DNA of 64,000 nucleotides, taken from positions 124,001-188,000 of the forward strand of contig WHVA01000143.1 in assembly GCA_015179125.1 (NCBI GenBank). The letters run 5' to 3'. Position 1 is the first letter of the stretch, and every line of letters starts with the position of its first letter. The translations under genes were made by a program, and so were the position numbers. Below, piece after piece: positions 12,605-24,392 of this stretch. The stretch comes from Gautieria morchelliformis. Its lineage: Eukaryota > Basidiomycota > Agaricomycetes > Gomphales > Gomphaceae. The notes beneath the pieces were generated by a model. It worked only from the letters and a program-made list of their open reading frames with translations. It made no database searches and was not told the origin of the DNA.

Positions 12605-13936
12605 ACGTGGAGTCCATGCTTTATGGTTAGCCGAGTCTTTCCATATGAGCTGTTCGTTTGTTAAACATGCTCGACAGGTGCATTCTTCATAATGTACATG
12701 ATTTGCGTGTGGGTCCTTGTGAAGAGATGCGATCCTGATAGAGGAGTCAACAAGCTCATGCTGATTACTGCAACTGCAATGTTGGTCGTCGCCACAATGT
12801 TTGAGGCTGTTTCCATCCAAGAGGATGTTCAGGTATTTGTTAAGATTGATTTTATTGAGTGAAACGGTGACGCTCTTTTCAGGCGTTCATTCAGCACAAA
12901 GACGGCTCCGTTGTGTTATATTATGCTGTAGTCTCGAGCTTTTTGAACCTTTTTCATTCTGCACTCTTCGGGACGCAGATATTAATTGGGGATGCAATAC
13001 TGGTAAGCTTTTCACTTGCTTTCAACCCTAGTCACCCTCATATTCATTGCACCATTGAAATCGAAGATATACCGCATGTACATAGTGTACGAGCGCCGGT
13101 TGCTGACAGTAGTGTTCTCGATCACCGTGTGGATCGCATCTGCTGGTAAGAGCTGCAGATCCTATTCTGCTAGAAAGATCCTTATTGTGTACAAGTGACC
13201 AGTTGCATGGTCATTTTCCAGTTCTCCCGGGTCGACAGCTCGGGCAATCCAGGCTACTTCACACAGAATGTGGTTAGTAACGTTAATTCACTCCATGCAT
13301 TGCAGTGTCACACTTAGCGTGGAATGCAGTTGCCGTGGAGTAGAAGCAATATAGCATTGGTATGATTTGTAACATGGCATGCTATGTGATATTTCATTGA
13401 AATCGAACAAGTTCATGAGCCAAAACGTTATATCTACTGTAGCCATCGCATTTCGGCTCTGGTGGGTTGGTCGACGCATGGCCACGAGCGGTAGTCGGCT
13501 CTGGCGTTCTGCAGCTATATTCTTGGAGAGCGGTCTTCCGTACACCCTGACTCTCGTCATATTCATGATCTTGTACTTAAAGACGCAGAACATTTTCGTC
13601 TTTGCTTATTACGGCGTAGTTCCGATGGCGGTACGCTCCATCCGTTTTCTTTCCACGCCACAGCGCTTGACACAAGAAGTTCTATAGGGCATCTCCATGA
13701 CAGGTCTTCTTATTCGCGTGGGCCTTCGTACCTACGATGAAGTCATGACGAGCTCTCTGTCTGGGTCTGGTCGCACAGATCCCCACAAGGAGCCTAGATC
13801 AGGATTTCTCGGACCGATGGTATTCTCCCATCCCACCCGCACACAGGATACCACGTTGTCTACTGCGACTGATCTTCACGCCTTCGATGATACCGCTTCC
13901 GGTCACATGGTCGACCGGCAGAGTCACTTTCCCTAG
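12605..13936 (+). CDS. Polytopic membrane protein (DUF6533/DUF6534-like, mushroom-specific type)
   Basis: Clear exons are 12605..12625, 12678..12832, 12883..13002, 13067..13145, 13196 to about 13275, about 13411..13631 and about 13689..13936, with introns of 50-64 nt where measured. Translation gives successive hydrophobic helices (FFIMYMICVWVLV; LITATAMLVVATM; YYAVVSSFLNLF; LTVVFSITVWIAS; VISTVAIAFRLWW; TLTLVIFMILYL), the helix-rich plan of a large Agaricomycete family of seven-helix proteins of unknown function. The motif GDAILIYRMYIVY, formed across an intron, is characteristic. The C-terminal tail is Ser/Thr-rich and cytosolic-like. The first exon is not located, and at 13276-13410 I could not find a clean junction: one helix may be damaged, so this could be a young pseudogene. 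It sits between the two amidase copies on the opposite strand. Confidence 0.68.
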
Positions 13937-14509
13937 GAAGCAGCCCTGACATTCACTCAACCATGAGTGAAGGTACGTCATAAGCAGGAGACTGATGGAA
14001 TTTGTCTATCCATGGGGATATTAGAGATCAGAAGTGACTAGTGATGATCTATCTCCTATTGACTGGCCGTTCACACAGCGTCGTATACCTTTGCTGCTTG
14101 TACGGTTGCCGACAAATAAACTTTATTGTCAGCTTGCACTTATCAAATAAACTTGAGTTTCATAGATAATCTGAGCCCCATCCCCGTCACAAGGTGATTG
14201 GTATTTATAATGAAACCGAAAATGTGTACGCACGAGCGACAACATTTTTGCACTTTCTGGCCGAACGGACTGTATTGCCAATGGATTCTCCTAGCCTGCG
14301 AAAGAAATCTCCTTACTAATGACAGCACTGGGCTATCAGATGAACAATAAGGTTCTTCCACGCGAAAACTAGAAGCCCTTGAATTCGCGTTATACGTATA
14401 ATGTCACGCCATCCACGGGAGGCGGGAAAATGGAGTGGAAAGCAAAGGAAGGCACGGCTCTCACCATCCCCTATGTAAATGCTCCGGCTGTCCCTCGCGT
14501 AACAAGGTC
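13937..14509. other. Intergenic between membrane gene and amidase copy 2
   Basis: No gene seen. The right part, from about 14350, resembles the 3' flank of amidase copy 1 (about 9019-9160) and marks one edge of the duplicated unit. Confidence 0.5.
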
Positions 14510-16764
14510 TCAACCTTCCTTCGACGGCATAACATCCCTCAACTGCGTTTGTGGTACAGCTGCAGGGAAAGCACGCCTTCCGAGCCGATGGTGCGTCCTC
14601 TGCTCGTAAGCGAACGCATAGCTGATGAGCTTGAATTCCGAAAATGCCGTCCCCATAAAGGATATGCCGAAGGGCAAGCCAGGCGCCAGAGCAGTTATCG
14701 GGGTCGCTGGCGTTGGTATCACGCTGTCGGGCTGGAACCCGAGTGGAACTGCAGAGGATTCACCGGCTTTCTGAGAAACGATCCGTGAGAGAGCGTCAAG
14801 GGCGACTCACCCGTGATGACGGGGTACCCTGCGATCGCTGCAGGTCCCGCGGTGAAGCCTGAGAGAAAGTCGGATTAGTGATTTCATATGTTTACTATCA
14901 CCTGACGGGAAAGACGTGCCACTGGTGGGTAACAGAAGGGCATCGAGGTCGAACTGTTGCAGAGTGGCATCGATGCCACGGGTTCGACCGAGGTCTTCAT
15001 CCATCGCCAGAGCCTCAAAATATGAAGCATTCACTTCGGTCGCTTGCGAAGCGATAAATCTGCGGTCCGATTAGCTCTGCATTGGCGGGCATTTCGAATT
15101 CCTATGGATGCCCTTACTGCGACTGGGACGTGTAATACGGCGGTATCAGTTCTATGTCAGCGTGCTGGGTATTGAACGTAATAAGGTCGGCCAGGTTCTT
15201 CACCCCGGTGGGAACTTCGACGAGCTCAGCGAGATAGTTGTTGATATCCACCTAGACCGACTCATGCAGGTGTCTAAGATCGGGTGTGTTTCGTGCGCAC
15301 CTTTAAGTCGACACTCAGCACCGTGGTCGAATTTCGCGAAACCAGCAGCTCATCGGCATCGGGGAAATCAGCGGGATCAACGATAGTCGCACCCAGCTCC
15401 TTCATGATTTCCAAAGAGGCGTTAAAAGCGGCGAGGATATTCATGTCGTTACCCTGGAATAATCTTGGGACACCGAGACGGACACCCTTCAAGGCATGCT
15501 TTTGCAAAGCCTTGGTGAAATCCGGAACAGGCTCGGGCTGAACGAGGGTGTAATTGTCCAATGGGTCCGGACCAGCGATCACGGAAAGGATTATCGCAGC
15601 ATCCGCTACACTTCGACACATGGGACCGACGGTGTCTTGATGGCTTGAAATCGGGATCACTGAGGGCACATACACGATTGGGAAAGCAAGTCCTCCAGCT
15701 CAAAATATGGCATAAACGCTATACCTCCAGCCCTCGATGTCAACCCTACCGTCGGTCTGATCCCAACCAAGTTGTTCCTGCTGCTAGGTAGAATAATGCT
15801 TCCACTGGTATCGGTGCCGAGGGATCCTAGCCATGCTAAGGGTGCAGCAAACATCACGAGCGACAGAAATTTACCAGCTGCGAGGCCGATCGCGGTTGCG
15901 ACGCCACTCCCCGAACTCGACCCGGCCGGATCTCCCTGAGGGAAATAGGGACTGAGTGCTTGACTTCCGCGGCCAGAGAATCCTGACGGTAAGTCCAGTG
16001 AGCGGAAATGCGACCACTCGGAGAGCGACGCTTTTCCGAGGATGATCTGCAAGGTAAGATGAGAGGAGAAAGTATACTATTGGCCGTGCCCGTGCATGCT
16101 GGGCTCACCGCTCCAGCTGCACGGAGTTTCGCAGCGACACCCGCGTCCCGTGGGACCACAGAGCCTAGCAACGCAAAGCTGCCTACAAGGAGCATATTAA
16201 GTGCAAGGGGCCGTTTGTCAAATATGTCCTACCAGCAGTGGTATTCATTCCTATACGAATAAAGTCATTTTTATCAGTGAGTGTACACGACCTCGTGTCG
16301 CATACCTTCCTCATGGAGAGTAGCAATATTATCCTTGACAAGGATCGGTATTCCATGCAGCCCACTCCGCTTTCCTGTTAGCTTACGTTCAGCATCAAGC
16401 GCGGCAGCCTGTGCCAGGCCCTGCGGGTTGGTCTCGATAACCGCGTGGAGACTTGGGCCTTGATCGTTGACCTCCAAGATCCGCGCAATGTACGTCTGCC
16501 AACACAACGAGGTACCTCGATTATAAACGCATCGCAGGGCGAGCGGTAATCGTGTACTGGTACCTGTACAAGGTCGACGCTCGTGAACCGCCCCAGATCT
16601 AGACCTTTCTGCAGTTCTGATATCGAGGCCTCGTACAGATCTGGGAGGTCCGTGGACTGCCAGTGTGAGGCGTGTGGCGCCGTGACAGAAACGTCATCTC
16701 TATCGAAATACCGGAGGAATGAGACCCAGGCAAATAGCAAAAAGGTTGTCACAGGGTGAGTCAT
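14510..16764 (-). CDS. Amidase-signature family hydrolase, tandem copy 2
   Basis: Eleven exons (complement): 16564..16764, 16306..16495, 16233..16250, 16109..16182, 15875..16046, 15725..15826, 15301..15659, 15118..15251, 14920..15059, 14811..14858, 14510..14748, giving 558 residues with every phase consistent. All ten intron positions match copy 1. The triad is present: Lys about 121 (GIPILVKDN), cis-Ser about 206 (DPAGSSSGSG) and Ser about 228 (GTDTSGSI, where copy 1 has GTETDGSI). Intron 9 (14859-14919) begins with GC instead of GT; copy 1 has GT at that place. GC-AG introns are tolerated but this context is weak, so splicing may be inefficient. The C-terminus is longer than in copy 1 and ends DVMPSKEG. 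The start is the ATG at 16764, in front of a hydrophobic N-terminus (TTFLLFAWVSFL). Confidence 0.88.
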
Positions 16765-17584
16765 GGCTGGGAGACGTAGCGGTGGGAAGCTCACGCAGAT
16801 ATGCACGCCGGACCCCGGGCCCGGTCACACGTCGCTTCCGTCGCATACTATGTGTTCTATTCCCAAACACAGAGTAGGGGCACTCCAGTGAGGGCCGATG
16901 CAAAAAGAGTGATAAATCCTAGCATGCGACCTAATACACTAGTAGGAAATTATTTATTTATTATGCTCCAAGCCTCCAACTCCGACCTTGCCAAGAATCA
17001 GCGCTGATCACGCAGCTGGCATCCCTGCCGCTTAATGCGTCGCCATCAGCAAGCAGACTTGATACATAGTTCCACGTAGCCAACGTAGGTACTGTAGTTG
17101 ACGAGACTATATTCTCCTGTAGTCAGAGTTGGTCCAAGCCATTGACAGCTAGCAGGCCGCGCATGCCAGCCAGGACGCTGGAACAGCACGCACATATATA
17201 TATTATACGAATTAGACTGGTGGAGCCGTACAGGTGGCGCTGCGGGGCGGGACACGTCCCAGTGCTTACTGTACTTATGTCGACCAACAACTTATCACAA
17301 AGTTCGTCCTCTTTATAATATACACGAGTCACTACGACTTTGATCTCCAGACCTGGAAAAATATGGTCGACCATCACCCTCTGACTCAAAGTCCGTGCTA
17401 CAGGAATACATCGGATTGGAATGGACCGTGGGCGGCGAAAACAAGGCATCCTTTAATTATGAACGAAGATGAATGCGCGGTAAAGCATCATGAAAGCAAA
17501 GGGAAGACGGGCATCTGTGTGAGATCGAAGTTCAACATGAGGAAACGGCAGGCAGCGCTAGTCACGAAACTTACGCATATCTCA
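16765..17584. other. Intergenic, nothing recognised
   Basis: Upstream region of amidase copy 2 and 3' side of the next minus-strand gene. Only short frames of random character; no repeat or transposon end seen. Confidence 0.5.
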
Positions 17585-18730
17585 TTAACGACCCGATGAA
17601 GCGTTATTTGCCTCGGATATCTGTCGCAGCCGCTTTAATTGTTTGATTTCCTCATCAGCCCTCTGTGCAGCAGCCTCAGCCTTCTGCTTGGCTTCTCTTT
17701 CTTCTTTCAAAGGTTTAGTATACTGTTTCGTAGCCTATGCTTCAGACAAGCGAACATGTACGAAGGCGAAGTCAAAACTCACTAGGCCTATATCCTTAAT
17801 TCTCTGGTCTGCGGTCACCCACGCCCCTTTATGTCATTGTAGTACCTCAGAATGGGTTTTAGGCCAGTGGCATATGACCTGCATGATCACGAAACTTCCT
17901 GGTGACATGCGAGATTTTAGAATGGTCGCATTTACTTTACCGCACTTCTCCTTGGCAGCATTATAGAGTACATCCACAAACCAATAACATTGATGTTGCA
18001 GGAGATGGTAGGAATGATTTTGTTGATATACGGCGTGGATCAAAATGAGTAGTTCGGCCACGGTGAGTGTCGGCTTCCTAGTGCTGAATTTCTTGCATAC
18101 AAAACTGCCCTCCCTATGCTCCTTCACATATAATTCACTGGGTACGTTGACAAACGTCAGACGGCCCAGCGAAGTCTGTCAGGGATCACTGAAGATGCCA
18201 ATTTCATTGAAGCTGCCATTGACAGTTCAGAAGCGGCGTTCGAAGCAGCGATTGAACCCGCGCTCGAAAGTGAAAGTAGACCCGGATCGGCTACACTTGA
18301 GGGGGGCCCATCGATAATGGTATCCCGGCGGTAAGCAGCAGGGGGTGGGGGGAGAGGGTACATATTTTAGCTCCGGTTCGTCGCTGTCGGCAGGGATGGC
18401 ACAGCGCCATAACTCCTCGTCAGTAATGTCCCCTACGTATCTGTCTACCACGATGATTGCGGTGGGAGAATAACGGGAGTCCTCAACTTTGAAGACGAGA
18501 AATTCGTGGTATGGTGCTGACGACATCTTTCTAAACTCCACTTCAACCACAACGACGGTGACCGAGTTTTGGACAAGGAGATTGGTGATGGCTTTCTGGA
18601 TAGGCATAGCTGTTGGGGTCGTATTCTCGAACAAGACGTTAGGTCGAGGGACGTCCATGAATAGGGAGTAGTAGACTTTGTTGATAAAGCGAACCTGGTT
18701 CAGCAGATGATCATTTTGAGAGAGTATTTG
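17585..18730 (-). pseudogene. Unrecognised two-copy family, copy A (frameshifted)
   Basis: Minus-strand coding sequence. An N-terminal part (18730 down to about 18340) contains HEFLVFKVED and TAIIVVDRYVGDI; a low-complexity Ser/Ala middle follows, then a conserved block with HLLQHQCYWFVDVLY (about 17990-18020), and a last exon (17585 to about 17716) with a charged Lys/Glu/Ala coiled coil ending ASSGR. The reading frame changes inside runs of five and six C (plus-strand G) near 18342-18356, and again near 18170. The first change sits in a homopolymer and could be a sequencing error; otherwise the gene is broken. A second, more decayed copy lies at 30.2-31.3 kb on the plus strand and shares even upstream sequence. 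Proteins with this layout are common in mushroom genomes; I do not know a function. Confidence 0.6.
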
Positions 18731-19766
18731 CTTGTTATGAAAGGTATTGAACGTATTGACCAGCAGCCTCGAGGTTGTCGACTCTTTGAACCTCGCGCAA
18801 CAGACGCTCCCGATTATGAAAACGTGGAAAACACGTGTTGGTACCTATATGCCACGCAAATCTTAATCACTTCCATTTCGAGTCGGCCGGTTCATGGGAT
18901 TCATTTCCCTTGGTGTCCAGTTTCATTCTCCGCTCCTTGATTCATTCTCCTTTCAACTTGTTCGTACGTCGCGAGCTATCGTCGTACGAATTGTCTGTAC
19001 AATATTATATACAGGGGCCAGGTTTACACATAGCACAACCTCGTTCAACTCAGCTGGATTACTTATGCGTACTATTGGTAGCTCGCCGCATAGCATCCTG
19101 CACAGGAATTGGCACATATAGCTTCACGACCTTTATTGGGTCGCTGCTTTAAGACAAACACGTCTTTGGCACGTTATCCGCTCTAACTAAACACATGTAT
19201 GTTTACTGTAATTCCTTGCACATACGGCGTGGCGGGTTAAGTTACTCGGTTTAGTCCCCCGAATTATCTAACAGATATCCATGCTTTCTTGTTTAGTCGT
19301 TGTCCCATATGGTTCTGCACAATGGTATCTTCTTCTTGAATATTGTGCTCTCGAGTCACCTTAAGAAACACGCTTTCCAAGTTGATACGTTCTGCGGTGT
19401 ACTCGGGGAAGTCACTCTGCGTGCTCAAGCCGGTCTCAAAGAGCTGAGTGACTTAAGGAAAGGTTTCCTCCTTCCGGCGTCAAGGACGCCTGCATTTGAC
19501 TTGCTCGATCAGGCTAGTAGAGTCGTCCATCCGAATGGTACTTCGAGCCGGCTGGCTACGACTTCGGCAACCCGGGCTCTAGGTATGCGCCCCATAAGTT
19601 GTGGGGCCTTGACAACCTCATCACGCGTCCGGGTTGGGAAGTGGACCTCGTAGAACGACTCATCAATAGATCTATGTCATATCAGTCGGGCGTCCGGCAT
19701 CCATCTCTGGTCACCAACTCTACCAAACAAAACATCTAAACTTACACACGAAACAGCATAACTTTC
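18731..19766. other. Intergenic; upstream part shared with the 30-kb copy
   Basis: No gene supported. Around 18770-18860 the sequence (minus strand) resembles 30240-30300, including GTGTTTTCCACGTTTTC, so the duplicated family unit includes some 5' flank. The rest, 18900-19766, shows nothing recognisable. Confidence 0.5.
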
Positions 19767-22229
19767 CTACTCCGCAGCACCCGCCCCCGGCCACACCTTC
19801 CTCCCCTGCACCCATGTCGCCTTCACAAACCCCGCCGTGTCGAGGAGCACTAGGTCCGCATCCGCGCCGGGGCGCAGCGTGCCTTTGCGGTTTGCAATGT
19901 TGAGGCAGCTGTAGGAGGCGGGCGGGGGGTGAGCAACGCTACATGATATGCGACAGAGGACAGGCGACGACGTACGCGGCGGGGTTGTACGTGGCGCACT
20001 TGATGGCCTCCCCCAGACTGCACCCGGTGAACGCCGCGAAGTTGCGCACGCAGACGTCGAGCGTCACCACGCTGTTCAAAAAACGTGAGTTCAAAAGCAT
20101 GTGGCGCATGGCGCATGGCGTGGCGGGGGGAGGGGCGAAAAGAGACGCGCGCACCTCCCCGCGAGGGTGTTCGTGCCCTCGATGTAGACCTTAACGCCCT
20201 CCTTGACGAGACGCTTCCCGTCGCGCCACTCGTGCACGCCGTCCTTCAAATGCGGGTCCAGCATCGGTATGGCTGCACGCCAGGTTCCCAAGGTCCCAGG
20301 TTACCAGGTTATTTTACGTCATACACACGCAGACAAAAAGCGACAGAGACACACCATCCGTGACGAGAATACACCCCTCCGGGTGCGCCGTGTACGCCAG
20401 CTACAACCACACAACACAACGCCCGTCAACAACGCTCCTCCAAAGCCAAAAAATAAAAATAAAAACCGAACGCGAAAAAGAAAAGACACAGGACGTACCC
20501 TCACAGAGTGCGGATGCGAGTGGCACCCATCGACGATGATCCCGTAATATGGCCTCTCAAACACGGCCTGCCTCTCTCGCGCCGCCACATTCACACCGCC
20601 GTGCTCGTGCTCGCTCGCCCGCTGCTTCTTCCCCGCCCCTGCCCCCGCCGCGCGGATGGCGGGGGCGGGGCCAGCTCCGCCCGGCCTCTCCCCCGGCAGC
20701 GTGGGGCCCAGCACCGGCGTCTGCGGGGGCGTCGCCGTCTCGCGCAGCGCCTCCGAAACATGTGGCCTCGTGTCCCCGGCCTCCTCTTCCTCCTCCTCCC
20801 CAGCCGCGCCATCCTGCGTGGGATACGTGAACTGGGACGTGGCGCCCGCCGATGCCGGTGCCGAGGCCGCCTCGAAAGCGCCCAGGAGGCCGATGATGGA
20901 CGGGTCCCGGTGGTGCAACTGCGGCATTGCGTTGAAGAGGTGCGTTATGAGGCGGGCGCCGGCGAGGATGCCGGCGCGTGCCGTGTCGGAGGACGCGATG
21001 CTGTGTATCGGGGGAAATGGAAATTAGAAATTAGAAATTAGAAGATGCCGCATTTACGGAACGCTACCTGTGGCCGATCGAACATACGACGCCGCGCCTC
21101 GCGAGCTCCCGCATCGCAGGGATGACGCCCTCTATTTCGGGCGCGGCCGTGATCATGCGCACGCCCCCGCCGGCACCGGGGGGGACGTCGCCGCACAGCG
21201 CCGCGGCGCCATACACCGCTTCGAAGGACGCGATACCTGCATTCAACAAACACCCACGCGTGGTTAGGGTTAGTCGCGCGTGGTGGGAATAGCGAAGAAT
21301 GACCGAAACAGGAAAAACGGACCTTCAGGCGCACTGAGGAGGTACCCCGGCATGTGCGCGCCGCGCTTCTCGTGCTGTAGGAACGGGCCTTCGGCGTGCC
21401 ACCCGAGCAGCGTCGCGCTGCGCGGGTGCGAGGCAGGGGAGAGGAATTGGAGGAGCTGCGAAGGGTGCGTGAGCGACGGGTAATGTGAACGTGGTGCGGG
21501 AGTCAGGGGGCGCGATTTACCTTGGGATAGAGGGAGCGCTGCTGGGTCTGTGGGGGTGAGGGGTGGCTGAGCGGCTATGTAAAGAGGGCGCAGATGCGAT
21601 GCGGACATACGATGATGGTGGGGAGTAATCTAAGAGTGTGTGGGCGTGAGGTCAGCGTGCAGCCTGGAGGATGCACGAGAGGAGAGGAGAAACGGCAGTG
21701 CCACCGCATGTAATTTTAGATACGGCCAATGCACTGCGGAACTGGGCCTCGTTCGCAAGTGATCAGGCAAGCGACTCACGACGTGACGCCCGTCTCGACG
21801 ATCTTGCGCGCAACCATGCGCACGCCCGCCTCGTACGCGGCCGCATCCTCGTTGTGGAAGATGGAGAAGTCGAAGCCATACCCGCCGTTTATCTGTATGT
21901 CGATGAAGCCCGGACTACAGTACGAGTGTCTAGTAATTAGTGATTACAGGGGACATCGCAGGGGAGCGACGGACCTCAGGATATCGCCCCCGAGGTCGAC
22001 GGTGGTGTCCGGGCGGCGGCCGTCTTCAAAAAATGTTTTCTAGTGGGACGACCGTCAGCAGTGTCGGCGCGCCGCAAGCCCCCTCGCTCACCTGCGCATC
22101 CAGAATGATACCCCTTTCCTCGTCGATCCACAGGTCCCGGGCGACAAGGGTGCCGTCCTCCAGCGCGAGCCTGCAGTTCGTAAAGCACACGAGGGTGTTT
22201 GAGCTGCTAGTCATAGTCGTCGCAGCCAT
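19767..22229 (-). CDS. nagA: N-acetylglucosamine-6-phosphate deacetylase
   Basis: Twelve exons (complement): 22092..22229, 21975..22039, 21780..21929, 21611..21629, 21521..21547, 21323..21455, 21068..21236, 20499..21000, 20355..20400, 20155..20272, 19976..20071, 19767..19908. Phases all agree and give 534 residues. The enzyme removes acetate from GlcNAc-6-phosphate in chitin and amino-sugar breakdown. Family landmarks in order: [35 protein letters not shown] (metal-binding HxEGPF); [70 protein letters not shown]. It is longer than the usual 380-430 residues because exon 8 carries about 90 extra residues rich in Glu, Pro, Ala and Gly. Two decayed copies of this gene lie at 50.7 and 58.9 kb. 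The start is the ATG at 22229; one at 22265 is in frame. Confidence 0.92.
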
Positions 22230-22879
22230 GGCAGACGTGCGAGATGAAGGGGCACACAGTTGCAATCACGCTGCACATGTGCGAGCGAGGCACCTCACAT
22301 TTGCCACATGCTGTCCGGGACGGGCCGAGACGCGTGACGGCGTCACACCCATGCGCTTGCAAGATCGCGCCTTCGTATACCCAGCTGAGTGTGAAAATAC
22401 AAGAAATCAGTCCCTAAAAGGAAAATTCTCGGTGTGTCACGCGCGGTGGTGAGTCATGACGCGGATTGGCATGCCATCAGCAAAACCGAACTAAAATGAC
22501 AAGGTCTTATAAGGCCTTGCCAGCGGTGCCAGGGGTGGCAGGTACGCAAGTCTTGTACACAATCTGCCAACGTTATGTATTGACTTATCTTGAACGGTTC
22601 CCCTTGCGTATATATGCCAACCTTGCATATATTGTCCAACATTGGGAATAGTCGCCAAGGCGCCATTGGTGTTGTAGGGCCTGACGAGGGTCTGCAATAA
22701 TGACAGATGACTGCCATTATAGCAGATTATCCCCAGCATCGGTCTGCTCATACTAGCCAGTACAGTTGCTTAAATCAGTGTTCACAGAACATTCAGACCA
22801 GTGCACAGAAAGAGCCCAAATGTTTACTGTGATTCATAAAATGCAATAATTACATGTGATGCACGCTTTACATCGGCAT
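22230..22879. other. Intergenic; promoter side of the deacetylase gene
   Basis: The first 100 bp or so upstream of the deacetylase start (22230-22340, minus strand) are also present upstream of the decayed copy at 50.64-50.74 kb (shared GACAGCATGTGGCAA), so the duplication included promoter sequence. Beyond that nothing is recognised. Confidence 0.55.
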
Positions 22880-23790
22880 CTGCAAGCTTGCTGCAATGCA
22901 GCTCCTGCCCAACTCATCAGCGCGGGGAAATTTTGCAGTGTCGGGCCAGTTGTGGTTCGACTCGCCGAACGTCTTCATTGTGACCGCGCCGTCGGTGAGC
23001 TGAGCCGCGGCGACGTAGGCTGCGTTCGTCTGGGCGCCGATGACGTTGATGGGAAATGTGGCTTCTAGTCGCCGGTTTGAACGTGGGCTCGCTCACCTCG
23101 ACGGTGATCGCGCTGATGCCGCCCATTCGGAACCCCTCCGACTGCTGCAACTCGCGGATACAGTCAATCTAGGTGCAGAACCCCGCCATGCAGGGGTAGG
23201 GCTTGACTCAATGTTGATCCGCCTGCCACATCGTTCTGAGGTCCCTGGCCACCTCCTCGGACCTCGCAGGTTCTGAGCCGTGAGAGAAGGTGGAGAGGAA
23301 GCCGCCGTACGCCCTGTCGAAGATGGTCTTGATGCAGTGTAGTTGCCGCAAGCCAGGAGGTTGGCCAAGAGGCACGCGAACCCGTGCTGCATGCGCTTGA
23401 CGGAGGACTCGAACTGGGCGGACATGAGCCCGCAGGCCTGGGTGCACACCATCCCGAATGCGTCCGCTGTCTGGTCCATGTCGAGCCCGAAAAGCTTTCA
23501 GCAGGCCACGGCAGCCGCACTGGGACCAAAGACCGCGCCGCTGTGCCAGCCGCAGGACAGGACTGACAGGATTTAACCCCCGTTTCCCCAACCGCGGGCT
23601 GACCTCGTAGCCCACTATGGTTGCCAGCAACAAGTCCTTTCCCGTGAAGGCCCGGGCTTCGATGTCGCGCCGGCTCGCCATTGCGCCCATGCGTGGGCAC
23701 CCAGGGAGATGACTGAGTTGCTGTGGAGCAAGCCTTATCTGCCATGAGTGATGACAGCAGGCTTTCACAAAAGCAATGTTGTCAATATAC
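22880..23790 (-). pseudogene. MmgE/PrpD family fragment, multiply frameshifted
   Basis: Minus-strand coding remnants in all three frames line up in order with the MmgE/PrpD family (2-methylcitrate dehydratase and cis-aconitate decarboxylase relatives): GKDLLLATIVGYEV, then FGMVCTQACGLMSAQFESS, KRMQHGFA, TIFDRAYGGFLSTFSHG, EEVARDLRTMW, and AITVEVSEPTFK followed by decayed sequence that encodes AAYVAAAQLTDGAV in another frame. At least three frame changes are needed, and the N-terminal half of the family is missing, so no enzyme can be made. The gene lies between the deacetylase gene and a gene-poor stretch. Confidence 0.72.
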
Positions 23791-24365
23791 GCCATTCTAA
23801 GTCTGAAACTTGTCAAGTTCTGACAAGCTCAAACGAAGAGATGCGAAACGCGATGCATGTCCGAGAAAGGTCAAAAAAGAACAGGAGAGCTAGAACAATA
23901 CATTAACAGCAGCACAAAGATGAGAAGAATTGAAGACTTGGATCTCAACGAAGGAGAGGTTGTGGTGGTGCAAAGTGTTGTTTGTTTGGTTCCGTACATA
24001 GTTCAGAGGTCACGTGCATGCCTTCGAGTGGTTCGAATATCGGAGTTTGAAAGGACTTCGGAAAGATATGCAGCACTCAGACAGTAGTAATGACGGCTAT
24101 GTGTCGGCATGATACAAGCAACGATAGGATAATGTTACAGTAATCATAGACCTGACATATTAAATGCTATGATGGTAGTACTAAAGTCTAGTACATCGGT
24201 GACCGCCTTAGGAACATAGTCTACCACTGGTCTCGGGAGTCCACATGCTGACAGTTTCCCTACAAGGGAATATCAGCACGGTAGCAGGTCTGTATGTGGA
24301 TGTGCAAGAGTATATAAGTCTGTTGCATCACTTGCCAGCATATATCAGTCTGTCACTAACCTTGC

Positions 24366-24392
24366 CACCCGATAACAGCCTGTTATCGGGTG
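24366..24392. repeat. Perfect 13-bp hairpin with 1-nt loop
   Basis: Arms 24366-24378 and 24380-24392 are exact reverse complements (CACCCGATAACAG) around a single C. Such a tight perfect foldback is unexpected by chance and resembles the other foldbacks in this window. Confidence 0.9.

Noticed and set aside
14345-14360. ATAAGGTTCTTCCA near 14345 as a second copy of the SINE target duplication
   Set aside because: The same place in the amidase 1 flank (about 9019) has the related GGTTCCTCAAC, so it is part of the amidase duplication and the match is chance.
21270-21290. CCCTAACC in the deacetylase intron as a telomere-like repeat
   Set aside because: Single occurrence in an intron, also present in pseudogene copy 3 as part of the duplicated intron; no array.
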